Origin: Methanobacteriota archaeon
GTDB taxonomy: Archaea; Methanobacteriota; Methanobacteria; Methanobacteriales; Methanobacteriaceae
Assembly: GCA_023409695.1 (NCBI GenBank)
Contig: JAEYQZ010000016.1
Coordinates: 1 to 31,937 of the forward strand
DNA: 31,937 bases
Direction of reading: 5' to 3'
A program made the position numbers and the translations under genes. Of the stretch, positions 16,376 through 23,036 are shown in pieces (the first letter of the stretch is position 1; every line of letters begins with the position of its first letter). Under the pieces are notes generated by a model. The model saw only the letters and a program-made list of their open reading frames with translations. It was not told the DNA's origin and ran no database searches.

Positions 16376-17071
16376 ATGGTCACTCTTGAAGATTCAGTTA
16401 TAGCCCGTCTGGAGTACTATGGAGAACGTTTTGAAATATTAGTAGATCCAGATCTTGCTTCCGAGTTTAAAAGAGGCAAAGATATACCAGTTGAAGAAAT
16501 ACTCGCTGTTGAGGAAATATTTAAAGATGTTAAGAAGGGAGATAAAGCATCTGAAGAATCAATGAATAAAGCTTTTAGTAGTACAGACCCTCTAGAAGCG
16601 GCGGCCTTAATACTTAAAAAAGGCAGTGTACAGTTAACTGCCCAGCAGCGAAAAGAAATGTTAGAAGAGAAAAGAAAAAAAATAATTGCAAAAATAACAA
16701 GAGAAGCCATAAATCCACAGACAAAACTTCCTCATCCTGCAAGGAGAATTGAAAAAGCCATGGAAGAGGCTAAAGTTCACATTGATCCATTTAAAAGTGT
16801 TGATGAACAGGTAAATATTGTTCTTAAAGCCATTCGTGTTAAAATACCAATAAGATTTGAACATGTAAACGTGGCAATTAGAATTCCAGGAGATTATGCA
16901 GGAAAAGTATACACAGTAATTTCAGATTTTGGAAAAACAAAAAAAGAGGAATGGCAAAAAGACGGATCATGGATCGCTGTGGTTGAAGTACCTGGAGGCC
17001 TACAGGAGAGCTTCGATAGAAAATTAAGTGAACTTACAGGCGGACAGGTGGAAACCAGAGTAATAAAATAA
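16376..17071 (+). CDS. sbds: Ribosome maturation protein SBDS
   Basis: A 231-residue orthologue of the Shwachman-Bodian-Diamond protein. It shows the N-terminal FYSH-type domain (VIARLEYYGERFEILVDPDLASEFKRGKDIPVEEILAVEEIF), the central helical domain with INPQTKLPHPARRIEKAMEEAKVHIDPFKS, and a C-terminal ferredoxin-like domain ending GGQVETRVIK. SBDS works with an EFL1-type GTPase to release the anti-association factor aIF6 from the large subunit; that partner is not in this window. Its SD is in the acidic 3' end of psmA (GAGGAG), so the two are tightly coupled. Confidence 0.96.
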   Translation: MVTLEDSVIARLEYYGERFEILVDPDLASEFKRGKDIPVEEILAVEEIFKDVKKGDKASEESMNKAFSSTDPLEAAALILKKGSVQLTAQQRKEMLEEKRKKIIAKITREAINPQTKLPHPARRIEKAMEEAKVHIDPFKSVDEQVNIVLKAIRVKIPIRFEHVNVAIRIPGDYAGKVYTVISDFGKTKKEEWQKDGSWIAVVEVPGGLQESFDRKLSELTGGQVETRVIK

Positions 17072-17076
17072 CTTCG

Positions 17077-17182
17077 TTATAGTGAAAAGCTTGGTTTATA
17101 ACCTTATAATTGAATATAACTTTTATCTTCAATGAACTTTTCATAATAGTACAAATTAGAGTTTAAACTTGCTTCACTATAA
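17077..17182 (+). promoter_or_regulatory. Long imperfect inverted repeat in the leader of the rrp4-rrp41-rrp42 genes
   Basis: TTATAGTGAA (17077-17086) pairs with TTCACTATAA (17173-17182), and the pairing continues imperfectly inward (AAGCTTGGTTTA with GTTTAAACTTGC). It fills the 144-base gap between SBDS and rrp4, the longest gap inside this half of the operon. It would place a large stem-loop just before the exosome genes. Confidence 0.55.
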
Positions 17183-17215
17183 TTTTATGGCTTTCCACTG
17201 TAAAGGAGGCAGAAC

Positions 17216-17932
17216 GTGATATTTGTAGAAGATAAAGCTTTAGTGGTTCCAGGTGATGTTCTTGCAGATGAAGAATATCATACAGGAAGAGGAACGTTTA
17301 AAGAAGGTAGCAATATATGTTCATCTCTTGTTGGTTTAGTTGCTATAAGGGATAAAAAAATAAGTGTTATTCCCCTGCAGAGCAAATATATTCCAAAAAG
17401 AGGAGACGTCGTAATTGGTGAAGTTACCGATATAAGATTTTCAATGTGGAATTTAGACATAAACTCTCCATATTCAGGATTTTTACCTGCTTCAGACGTT
17501 TTTGGAAAAGAAAAAAGAGATTTGAATAAGGCATTTAATGTCGGCGATGTTTTATTTTTAAGAGTTGTTGATGTTGATGAAGTTAAAAAGGTAAAACTGG
17601 GTTTAAAAGGTAGAGGACTTGGTAAATTTAGAGGTGGAATTTTAATCTACATAACCCCAACAAAAGTACCACGGCTCATTGGTAAAAAAGGATCTATGAT
17701 CAATATGATAAAAGATGAAACAAGATGTGACATCATCGTAGGTCAAAATGGTGTGGTATGGGTTAAAGGCGAACCGCAGATGGAAAGAGTTGCGGAAAAA
17801 GTTATAAATATGATAGAAGATCAGGCCCACACCTCTGGACTTACAGATAGAGTAAGAAACATGCTTTCTGAACTTCTTGGTAAAGAAATAGAAGAAGTAG
17901 AAGAAGTCCCTGAGCCAGATGTAAATGAATAA
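17216..17932 (+). CDS. rrp4: Exosome cap subunit Rrp4
   Basis: The 238-residue RNA-binding cap protein of the archaeal exosome. Its N-terminal domain (ALVVPGDVLADEEYHTGRGTFKEGSNI) is followed by an S1 domain (RGDVVIGEVTDIRFSMWNLDINSPYSGFLPASDVF) and a KH domain (PRLIGKKGSMINMIKDETRCDIIVGQNGVVWVKG). The acidic tail EEVEEVPEPDVNE is common in archaeal Rrp4. Translation starts at GTG 17216 behind AAAGGAGGC, one of the best SDs in the window. Rrp4 sits on the Rrp41/Rrp42 ring and gives poly(A) preference. rrp41 follows after six bases. Confidence 0.96.
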   Translation: MIFVEDKALVVPGDVLADEEYHTGRGTFKEGSNICSSLVGLVAIRDKKISVIPLQSKYIPKRGDVVIGEVTDIRFSMWNLDINSPYSGFLPASDVFGKEKRDLNKAFNVGDVLFLRVVDVDEVKKVKLGLKGRGLGKFRGGILIYITPTKVPRLIGKKGSMINMIKDETRCDIIVGQNGVVWVKGEPQMERVAEKVINMIEDQAHTSGLTDRVRNMLSELLGKEIEEVEEVPEPDVNE

Positions 17933-17938
17933 ACAGGG

Positions 17939-18658
17939 GTGATTATTATCTTAACAAACAATAATGACAATTTAAGGGCAGATGGAAGAGCATTCAATGA
18001 ATTAAGGCCATTAAAAATAGAAGCAGGTGTTTTAGAAAAAGCAGACGGATCTGCATATCTTGAAATAGGGGGCAATAAAGTTCTTGTTGCTGTTTATGGT
18101 CCAAGAGAATTACATGTAAGGCGTATAATGAGGCCGGACATGGCAGTTATAAGATGTAGATACAACATGGCACCGTTTTCTGTTGGAGAAAGGAAAAGAC
18201 CTGGACCAGATAGGAGATCTGTAGAGATATCTAAAATAACCGCAGACGCTCTAAGACCTGCCATATTTTTAGAAAAATTCCCAAGATCAACCATTGATGT
18301 ATTTATAGAGATCCTTGAAGCTGAAGGAGGTACAAGATGTGCAGGAATAACTGCAGCATCAGTAGCTCTGGCAGATGCAGGAATACCAATGAAAGATTTA
18401 GTAGTTTCCTGTGCAGCTGGAAAGGCAGACGGTAATGTGATACTGGATCTCTCAGAAGATGAAGATAAAGAAGGTGAAGCTGATTTACCTATTGCCATAA
18501 TGCCAAGATCTGGTGAAATAAGCCTTCTCCAGATGGATGGACACATGACACCTGATGAATTTGATAAAGCATTAAATCTTGCAATTGAAGGATGTAAACA
18601 AATCAGTGAAGCGCAGAAAAACGCCATTAAAAACAGGTATGGTGAAGAAAATGGTTAA
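17939..18658 (+). CDS. rrp41: Exosome catalytic subunit Rrp41
   Basis: An RNase PH-fold phosphorolytic 3'-5' exoribonuclease subunit of 239 residues. LRADGRAFNELRPLKIEAGVLEKADGSAYLE opens the domain. GERKRPGPDRRSVEISKITADALRPAI carries phosphate- and RNA-binding arginines, and GGTRCAGITAASVALADAGIPM and VILDLSEDED are typical of the active subunit. Rrp41 pairs with Rrp42 in a hexameric ring. The start is odd. GTG 17939 overlaps the GGTGAT motif (17938-17943) that would normally be the SD; a start at the usual spacing would be the non-standard codon ATC 17948 (or ATT 17945). No ATG or TTG is available before the conserved domain. Confidence 0.95.
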   Translation: MIIILTNNNDNLRADGRAFNELRPLKIEAGVLEKADGSAYLEIGGNKVLVAVYGPRELHVRRIMRPDMAVIRCRYNMAPFSVGERKRPGPDRRSVEISKITADALRPAIFLEKFPRSTIDVFIEILEAEGGTRCAGITAASVALADAGIPMKDLVVSCAAGKADGNVILDLSEDEDKEGEADLPIAIMPRSGEISLLQMDGHMTPDEFDKALNLAIEGCKQISEAQKNAIKNRYGEENG

Positions 18659-19442
18659 TATAGTTCCTGAAATTACAAGAAAAAGTATAGTAGAACTTAT
18701 TGAAAATGGGGAACGTGCAGACGGCAGAGAAATGAATGAATACAGAGAAGTATCTGTCGAAGTCGGAGTAATTGAAAAAGCCGAAGGATCTGCAAGGGTT
18801 AAAATAGGTAACACTCAATTAATAGTAGGGATAAAACCCCAAATTGGTGATCCTTTTTCTGATACACCAAATGTAGGTGTATTAATGACTAATTCTGAAT
18901 TGTTACCAATGGCATCTCCATCATTTGAACCAGGACCACCTGATGAAAGATCTGTAGAGCTTGCAAGAGTTACAGACCGCTGCCTAAGAGAAGGTCAAAT
19001 TTTAGATCTTGAAAAACTGTGCATAATCGAAGGTGAAAAGGTATGGATGATATTTGTAGATATCCATGTTTTAGATTATGATGGTAATTTAATGGACGCT
19101 GCAGTTTTAGGAAGTGTTGCTGCACTTACAAGTGCAAAAATACCAAATGCAACCGTTGAAGATGATAAAATTGTCTTAGATGAAGAAAATCCTGTTGCAT
19201 TACCTGTAAAGGAAAAACCTTTAATGTGTACATTTGCAAAGATAAATGGTGAACTGATTGTTGACCCATCACTTGAAGAAGAAAATGTTATGGATGCCAG
19301 AATCTCAGTAGGAGTAAGAGAAGACGGCAGTATTTGCGCAATGCAAAAAGGCGGAGAAATGCCCATGACAAAAGAAGAAGTAATTGGGGCAGTCAAGAGA
19401 ACTATTGAAAAAACAAAAGAACTTAGAGAACATTTACCATAA
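18651..19442 (+). CDS. rrp42: Exosome non-catalytic ring subunit Rrp42
   Basis: A 263-residue RNase PH-fold partner of Rrp41. It contains NGERADGREMNEYREVSVEVGVIEKAEGSARVKIGNTQLIVGIKP, PSFEPGPPDERSVELARVTDRCLRE and the C-terminal MTKEEVIGAVKRTIEKTKELREHL. Rrp42 is catalytically silent but completes the ring and the RNA path. ATG 18651 has GGTGA five bases upstream and overlaps the last codons of rrp41 by eight bases, so translation is coupled. The frame is open 24 codons further upstream, but that part lies in rrp41 and has no SD. Confidence 0.96.
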   Translation: MVNIVPEITRKSIVELIENGERADGREMNEYREVSVEVGVIEKAEGSARVKIGNTQLIVGIKPQIGDPFSDTPNVGVLMTNSELLPMASPSFEPGPPDERSVELARVTDRCLREGQILDLEKLCIIEGEKVWMIFVDIHVLDYDGNLMDAAVLGSVAALTSAKIPNATVEDDKIVLDEENPVALPVKEKPLMCTFAKINGELIVDPSLEEENVMDARISVGVREDGSICAMQKGGEMPMTKEEVIGAVKRTIEKTKELREHLP

Positions 19443-19470
19443 ATTACTAAAAATTTACAAGGTGATTAAG

Positions 19471-19743
19471 ATGACAAGAACAAAAAAAGTAGGAGTAACT
19501 GGAAGGTTTGGCGCAAGATATGGAAGAAAAGCCAAAAGAACAGTTAAAGGCATAGAAGAAAAAATGAAAAAGGACCACGTATGTCCTAAATGTGATAGAA
19601 TTGGTGTTAAAAGAGTGAGTACTGGAATATGGGAATGCAAAAAATGCGGAACTGTATTTACAGGAGGAGCATACGTTCCACAAACTCCAATGGCTAAAAC
19701 AGCTACAAGAAACATCAAAAGGATAGTTGGAGAAGGAAGTTAA
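19471..19743 (+). CDS. rpl37ae: Large ribosomal subunit protein L37Ae
   Basis: A 90-residue zinc-ribbon ribosomal protein: RTKKVGVTGRFGARYGRKAKRTVKGIEEKMKKDHVCPKCDRIGVKRVSTGIWECKKCGTVFTGGAYVP. The four cysteines (CPKC...CKKC) bind zinc. Start 19471 follows GGTGATTAAG, the same SD-spacer arrangement as Pop5. The frame is open upstream to 19384 but that part overlaps rrp42. A palindrome cluster lies between this gene and rpoP. Confidence 0.97.
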   Translation: MTRTKKVGVTGRFGARYGRKAKRTVKGIEEKMKKDHVCPKCDRIGVKRVSTGIWECKKCGTVFTGGAYVPQTPMAKTATRNIKRIVGEGS

Positions 19744-19784
19744 TTCCTAATTCAATATTTTCTTGAAAATTTTTTTGAAGTTGA

Positions 19785-19881
19785 AGAAAATGCAAAGCAT
19801 TTTCTGAACTCACAATAAGAAATTTTTGGAGTTATCAAAATCGGAGATTTTGATACAACAAAAAAATTGAAAATTTTTTTG
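19785..19881. repeat. Palindromic hairpin cluster B (inside the superoperon)
   Basis: Three perfect hairpins with 3-nt loops. AGAAAATGC/GCATTTTCT has loop AAA (19785-19805), TATCAAAATC/GATTTTGATA has loop GGA (19833-19855), and a C-A7-TT/AA-T7-G pair has loop GAA (19859-19881). The third ends just before the GGGGG that serves rpoP. Transcription of the downstream genes must read through this cluster unless there is an internal promoter. Confidence 0.85.
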
Positions 19882-19893
19882 GGGGTTTATAGC

Positions 19894-20025
19894 TTGTACA
19901 AATGTGCAAAATGCGGAACTTTAGTTGATCTTAAAGGATACACTGAAGCAAAATGTCCAAAATGCAGGTACAGAATTCTCTTTAAGGAAATTCCAACCGT
20001 TAAAAGAGATATAACTGCAAGATAA
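19894..20025 (+). CDS. rpoP: DNA-directed RNA polymerase subunit P (Rpo12)
   Basis: A 43-residue zinc protein that a length cut-off would miss. It reads MYKCAKCGTLVDLKGYTEAKCPKCRYRILFKE and ends KRDITAR. The C4-x2-C7 and C21-x2-C24 pairs bind zinc as in Rpb12/RpoP, an essential assembly subunit of archaeal RNA polymerase. It starts at TTG 19894, eight bases after GGGGG. An in-frame TTG at 19879 would overlap the hairpin before it. It holds its usual position between L37Ae and the Brix gene. The TTG start and the hairpin immediately upstream may keep translation low. Confidence 0.95.
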   Translation: MYKCAKCGTLVDLKGYTEAKCPKCRYRILFKEIPTVKRDITAR

Positions 20026-20042
20026 ATTTATAAAGGTATTAA

Positions 20043-20522
20043 ATGCTGATTACAACATCACGGAAACCATCTAGTCGAACAAGATCATTTTGTCAGGACC
20101 TGAGTCATGTTTTAAATGCAAAATATGTAAACAGGGGCAAAATGGGCTTTCGAGAGGTTTTACTTAAATCAGCGACACTTGGATTTCAGGAAACCGCAGT
20201 AGTTTCTCAAATAAAAGGAAATCCCAGTAAAATTGAAATATATAATGAAAAGGGTGACTTGCTGTTATTTTTAAAGATAACAGTATCGCTTTTAAATTTA
20301 AAAGGTAAAATAAACTCTGATGCCATCAGCATCAGATGTGAAATAGAAGAGCTTAAAGATCCCCTCATGGATATTCTTAAGATTCCAGAAGAGAATTCAA
20401 ATAAGAATTTGATCTGGGTTAAGACAGGAGAGGGGGAAAATAAAGCTATAATAGAATTTTATGATAAAGAAGGTTCAATTAGAGACCCTCGAATTTACGT
20501 TAAAAACTGGAGATTTAAATGA
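20043..20522 (+). CDS. Brix-domain ribosome biogenesis protein (Imp4-like)
   Basis: A 159-residue archaeal Brix protein (COG2136). LITTSRKPSSRTRSFCQDLSHVLNAKYVNRGKMGFREVLLKSA is the classic Brix N-terminal segment, and later comes IIEFYDKEGSIRDPRIYVKNWRF. In eukaryotes relatives (Imp4, Brx1, Rpf) bind pre-rRNA during subunit assembly; archaea have one minimal copy. AAGGT lies eight bases before the ATG. The stop overlaps the next start (ATGA at 20519-20522), implying coupling to pcc1. Confidence 0.93.
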   Translation: MLITTSRKPSSRTRSFCQDLSHVLNAKYVNRGKMGFREVLLKSATLGFQETAVVSQIKGNPSKIEIYNEKGDLLLFLKITVSLLNLKGKINSDAISIRCEIEELKDPLMDILKIPEENSNKNLIWVKTGEGENKAIIEFYDKEGSIRDPRIYVKNWRFK

Positions 20523-20788
20523 ATATCCCAGAACACGTGAAAGCAGAATTTAAAATTGAATTTGACAGCTTAGATGAAGCAAAGCTGGTTTTAAAATCAA
20601 TTGAACCTGAAATTCAAACTGCACCATCTGACAGGTCTTCGGTTGAAATAAATTTAGACAGGAAGACTTTAAAATTAATAATAAATGCTGAAGACACTCC
20701 ATCTCTTCGAGCATCTGTTAATTCATATTTTAGATGGATAACACTATCTCATGAGGTTAATTCGTTAAAAAGCCCTGAAGATAGTTAA
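20519..20788 (+). CDS. pcc1: KEOPS complex subunit Pcc1
   Basis: An 89-residue alpha/beta protein of the Pcc1/LAGE family: KAEFKIEFDSLDEAKLVLKSIEPEI, DRSSVEINLDRKTLKLIINAEDTPSLRASVNSYFRWI. Pcc1 is the dimerising subunit of KEOPS, which together with Kae1 makes the t6A modification of ANN-decoding tRNAs. The size and the SLRASVNSYFRW motif support the call. Its start overlaps the Brix stop by four bases, and prefoldin beta follows after 29 bases. Confidence 0.9.
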   Translation: MNIPEHVKAEFKIEFDSLDEAKLVLKSIEPEIQTAPSDRSSVEINLDRKTLKLIINAEDTPSLRASVNSYFRWITLSHEVNSLKSPEDS

Positions 20789-20817
20789 TTTATAATATAA
20801 AACTAGAGGTGATTTAA

Positions 20818-21168
20818 ATGGAACTTCCTCAAAATGTACAACATCAATTAGCTCAATTCCAGCAGGTACAGCAGCAAGCTCAGGCAATTTCAATGCAAAA
20901 ACAAAATGTCGACCTACAGTTAAAAGAAACTAAAAAAGCTGTCGAAGAATTAAATAAAGTTGAAGAAGACGCTGATGTTTATAAAACTGCCGGAACATTA
21001 CTTATCAAAGTCAAAAAAGAAGAGATGACCAAAGAACTTGAAGATAAAATAGAAACCTTAGAGCTTCGTGAAAAAACTGTCCAGAGACAGGAAGAAAGAA
21101 TCATGAAAAGGCTCCAGGAAATGCAGTCTTCTATTCAGGAAGCTATGAAAGGAAGCGGAATACAGTAG
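20818..21168 (+). CDS. pfdB: Prefoldin subunit beta
   Basis: A 116-residue coiled-coil chaperone subunit: LPQNVQHQLAQFQQVQQQAQAISMQKQNVDLQLKETKKAVEEL, a short beta-hairpin region (VYKTAGTLLIKVKKEEM), then a second long helix ending RIMKRLQEMQSSIQEAM. Four beta and two alpha subunits form the jellyfish-shaped prefoldin that passes unfolded proteins to the thermosome. It has a strong SD, GAGGTGAT, six bases before the ATG. A hairpin follows directly after the stop. Confidence 0.96.
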   Translation: MELPQNVQHQLAQFQQVQQQAQAISMQKQNVDLQLKETKKAVEELNKVEEDADVYKTAGTLLIKVKKEEMTKELEDKIETLELREKTVQRQEERIMKRLQEMQSSIQEAMKGSGIQ

Positions 21169-21171
21169 AGG

Positions 21172-21194
21172 TCAGTTAATAAATTTTTAACTGA
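21172..21194 (+). terminator. Hairpin after prefoldin beta
   Basis: TCAGTTAA (21172-21179) and TTAACTGA (21187-21194) form an 8-bp stem with a 7-nt loop, followed by a moderately T-rich stretch. It may end or attenuate the superoperon transcript before the DUF3194 gene. Confidence 0.5.
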
Positions 21195-21330
21195 TTTCAT
21201 TTTCAAGTTAACTAATTTTAGATATTTTAATTACAGAAGTTTATTTTTTTAACTTAATATATTTAAAAAAATTTATTTTATTATTTTTAATATTTTATAA
21301 CTAAAGAAACATTAAAAAGTGTAGATTAAA

Positions 21331-21603
21331 ATGAGTAAACTTAAAAAATTAACTGATGAAGACCTCGATAAAATCTCAGAAATTGCAGTATCATCAGCTC
21401 AGGATTTCGTCTTATCTAAAGTTTCTAAAAAAGAGATTAATGATATTGATATCAACGTAGAGCTTAATTACAATGATAGCCTTGATGTAAACATCACAGT
21501 TGACATTGTATTCGATGACCTTTCATCTGCAGATCCAGAAATCGCAGATGAAGCGGCTGATCATGCCCTTCTGGAAATCGAGAAGTTTTTAGATAAAATC
21601 TAA
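21331..21603 (+). CDS. DUF3194 family protein
   Basis: A 90-residue acidic protein of the archaeal DUF3194 family, found after prefoldin beta in Methanobacteria and relatives. It begins KKLTDEDLDKISEIAVSSAQDFVLSKVSKKEINDIDINVEL and ends with an amphipathic helix, EIADEAADHALLEIEKFL. The function is unknown. Location suggests a link to the chaperone/RNA processing operon. It has no strong SD (AAAAGTGTAGATTAAA), and the 160-base AT-rich gap could hold its own promoter. It closes the superoperon. Confidence 0.85.
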   Translation: MSKLKKLTDEDLDKISEIAVSSAQDFVLSKVSKKEINDIDINVELNYNDSLDVNITVDIVFDDLSSADPEIADEAADHALLEIEKFLDKI

Positions 21604-21771
21604 TTTTATTTCCTATTCTTTTAGTTTTTCAAATTAAATGTCCAAATCTTGTTTTAAAAAACATAGAAACTATTATATATCAAAAAAACAAATTTTATAA
21701 TAGTAATAAAAAATGTTAAAATTGTATTAAAATTAATAAATAAATTTGATGTTTACCAAGCCCCTCCTTAA

Positions 21772-21881
21772 AACTCCATCAAGTTTAGGGATCTAAATAC
21801 CATTAGATCCCTAAATGGAGTTGTTTTACCATTATGGGGCATCTAAATAAAAAATATTTTCGCTCAAATATATAGATGCCC
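21772..21881. repeat. Two large hairpins in the gap between DUF3194 and the HisA-like gene
   Basis: Hairpin 1 has an outer stem AACTCCA/TGGAGTT (21772-21778, 21816-21822) and an inner 13-bp stem TTTAGGGATCTAA/TTAGATCCCTAAA (21784-21796, 21803-21815) with a 6-nt loop. Hairpin 2 has stem GGGCATCTA/TAGATGCCC (21837-21845, 21873-21881) with an inner ATATTT/AAATAT. Both left arms share a GGG(C)ATCTAAATA motif, suggesting they are related. The rest of 21604-22004 is AT-rich with no gene. Confidence 0.7.
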
Positions 21882-22004
21882 TCTTAATTTTTTTTAGAAA
21901 AATTTAAATTTAGTATTTCAGGATTTAAATAAACAATTTTGTCTATAATCGTTCTGTTTTTAAATTAGATATTCAAACAATTCCAGATTCTTTAAATATA
22001 TAAC

Positions 22005-22334
22005 TTTATAAACATACCAGTTTATTTAACATTAAACAAGTTATAAAACTTATTCTAAATAAAAATAAGGGATTATATAAATTCTACTGCACATGAACGA
22101 CTTCTTAGACTTAAAACTTGAGCCTATAAGTTTATATAGAAATTACCGATTTGTTTAACATTAAACGAGTTAGAAAATCAGGATTCTAAATAAAAATAAT
22201 AGTTATATAACTTACCCCATGAACAGATTAATGAATTAAAACTTGAATATATAAGTTTATATAGAAATACCGACGTATTTAACATTAAACAAGTTAAAAA
22301 CCCATAATTCTAAATAAAAAATAAGGGATTGTAT
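22005..22334 (+). repeat. About 2.5 tandem copies of a 124-129 bp promoter-containing repeat
   Basis: The same block recurs, aligned on TTTAACATTAAA at 22025, 22154 and 22278 (periods 129 and 124). Each copy has a TATA box (TTTATAAA 22005, TTTATATA 22131, TTTATATA 22256), then about 20-23 bases later the palindrome, then TTCTAAATAAAAA. The third copy runs straight into the start of the HisA-like gene, so it is the gene's own leader. Copy 2 has the full palindrome GTTTAACATTAAAC (22153-22166). Confidence 0.85.
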
Positions 22335-23009
22335 ATGATAATACCAGTTTTAGATCTTAAAAATGGAATCGCAGTATCCGGAAAATCAGGTGAAAGAGAA
22401 ACTTACAAACCACTCGAAACCGTATTCCACGAATCAGCTTCCCCTGTAGAAATTGCAAAATCTTTAAAAGGTGCCGGCGCAGTTAGGATATATATAGCTG
22501 ATTTAGACTCAATAGAAAACAGAAAATCTAATTTTGATGTTACAAGAAAAGTAAATAAATATATCCCTGTGATGCTTGACTGCGGTTCAAAAAATGTTTC
22601 TGATGTTGGAAAAGCACTTGAAGTTGCTGATAAAGTGATTATTGCAACAGAAACCCTGAAAGATATTGATGATCTCAAAGTCATTTTTGATAAATTTGAT
22701 AGAAATAGGTTAATTATAAGCATTGATATAAAAGACGGAAAAATATTCAGTAAATATTTAAATATTAATATGGAAGATTTTATCAAAAAAATAGAAGAAA
22801 TACGACCTCAAGAAGTTATATTACTCGATATTTCTCAGGTTGGAACAGAAAAAGGTGTTAATGAAGAGCTTATAAAAAAATTTTTAAAACTCCCTTTAAT
22901 TATAGGGGGAGGAATAACCTCACGTGATATCAAAAAACTGGAAAAACTAGGAATAAATAAATTTTTAGTTGGTTCTGCATTACATAATGGGAAACTAACC
23001 CTTAAATAA
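22335..23009 (+). CDS. HisA/HisF-related TIM-barrel protein
   Basis: A 224-residue (beta/alpha)8 protein. It starts MIIPVLDLKNGIAVSG, with the HisA-type first strand, and has VRIYIADLDSIENRKSN, IPVMLDCGSKN, PQEVILLDISQVGTEKG, LPLIIGGGITSRDI and FLVGSALHNGKL, giving the phosphate-binding GGGI and VGSAL motifs. It lacks several residues of true HisA and matches the hisA/hisF-like family found in methanogens and some methylotrophs, whose substrate I cannot name. ATG 22335 has an AAGGGA site; a TTG at 22329 is also in frame. The PfkB-type kinase follows after 27 bases, suggesting a two-step sugar-phosphate pathway, perhaps for a cofactor. Confidence 0.88.
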   Translation: MIIPVLDLKNGIAVSGKSGERETYKPLETVFHESASPVEIAKSLKGAGAVRIYIADLDSIENRKSNFDVTRKVNKYIPVMLDCGSKNVSDVGKALEVADKVIIATETLKDIDDLKVIFDKFDRNRLIISIDIKDGKIFSKYLNINMEDFIKKIEEIRPQEVILLDISQVGTEKGVNEELIKKFLKLPLIIGGGITSRDIKKLEKLGINKFLVGSALHNGKLTLK

Positions 23010-23036
23010 TAATTTAAAATCACTCAGGTAAAAAAA

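Noticed and set aside
22005..22334. CRISPR array or leader
   Set aside because: Units are 124-129 bases and diverged throughout, with no short constant repeat separated by unique spacers. They are tandem promoter repeats.
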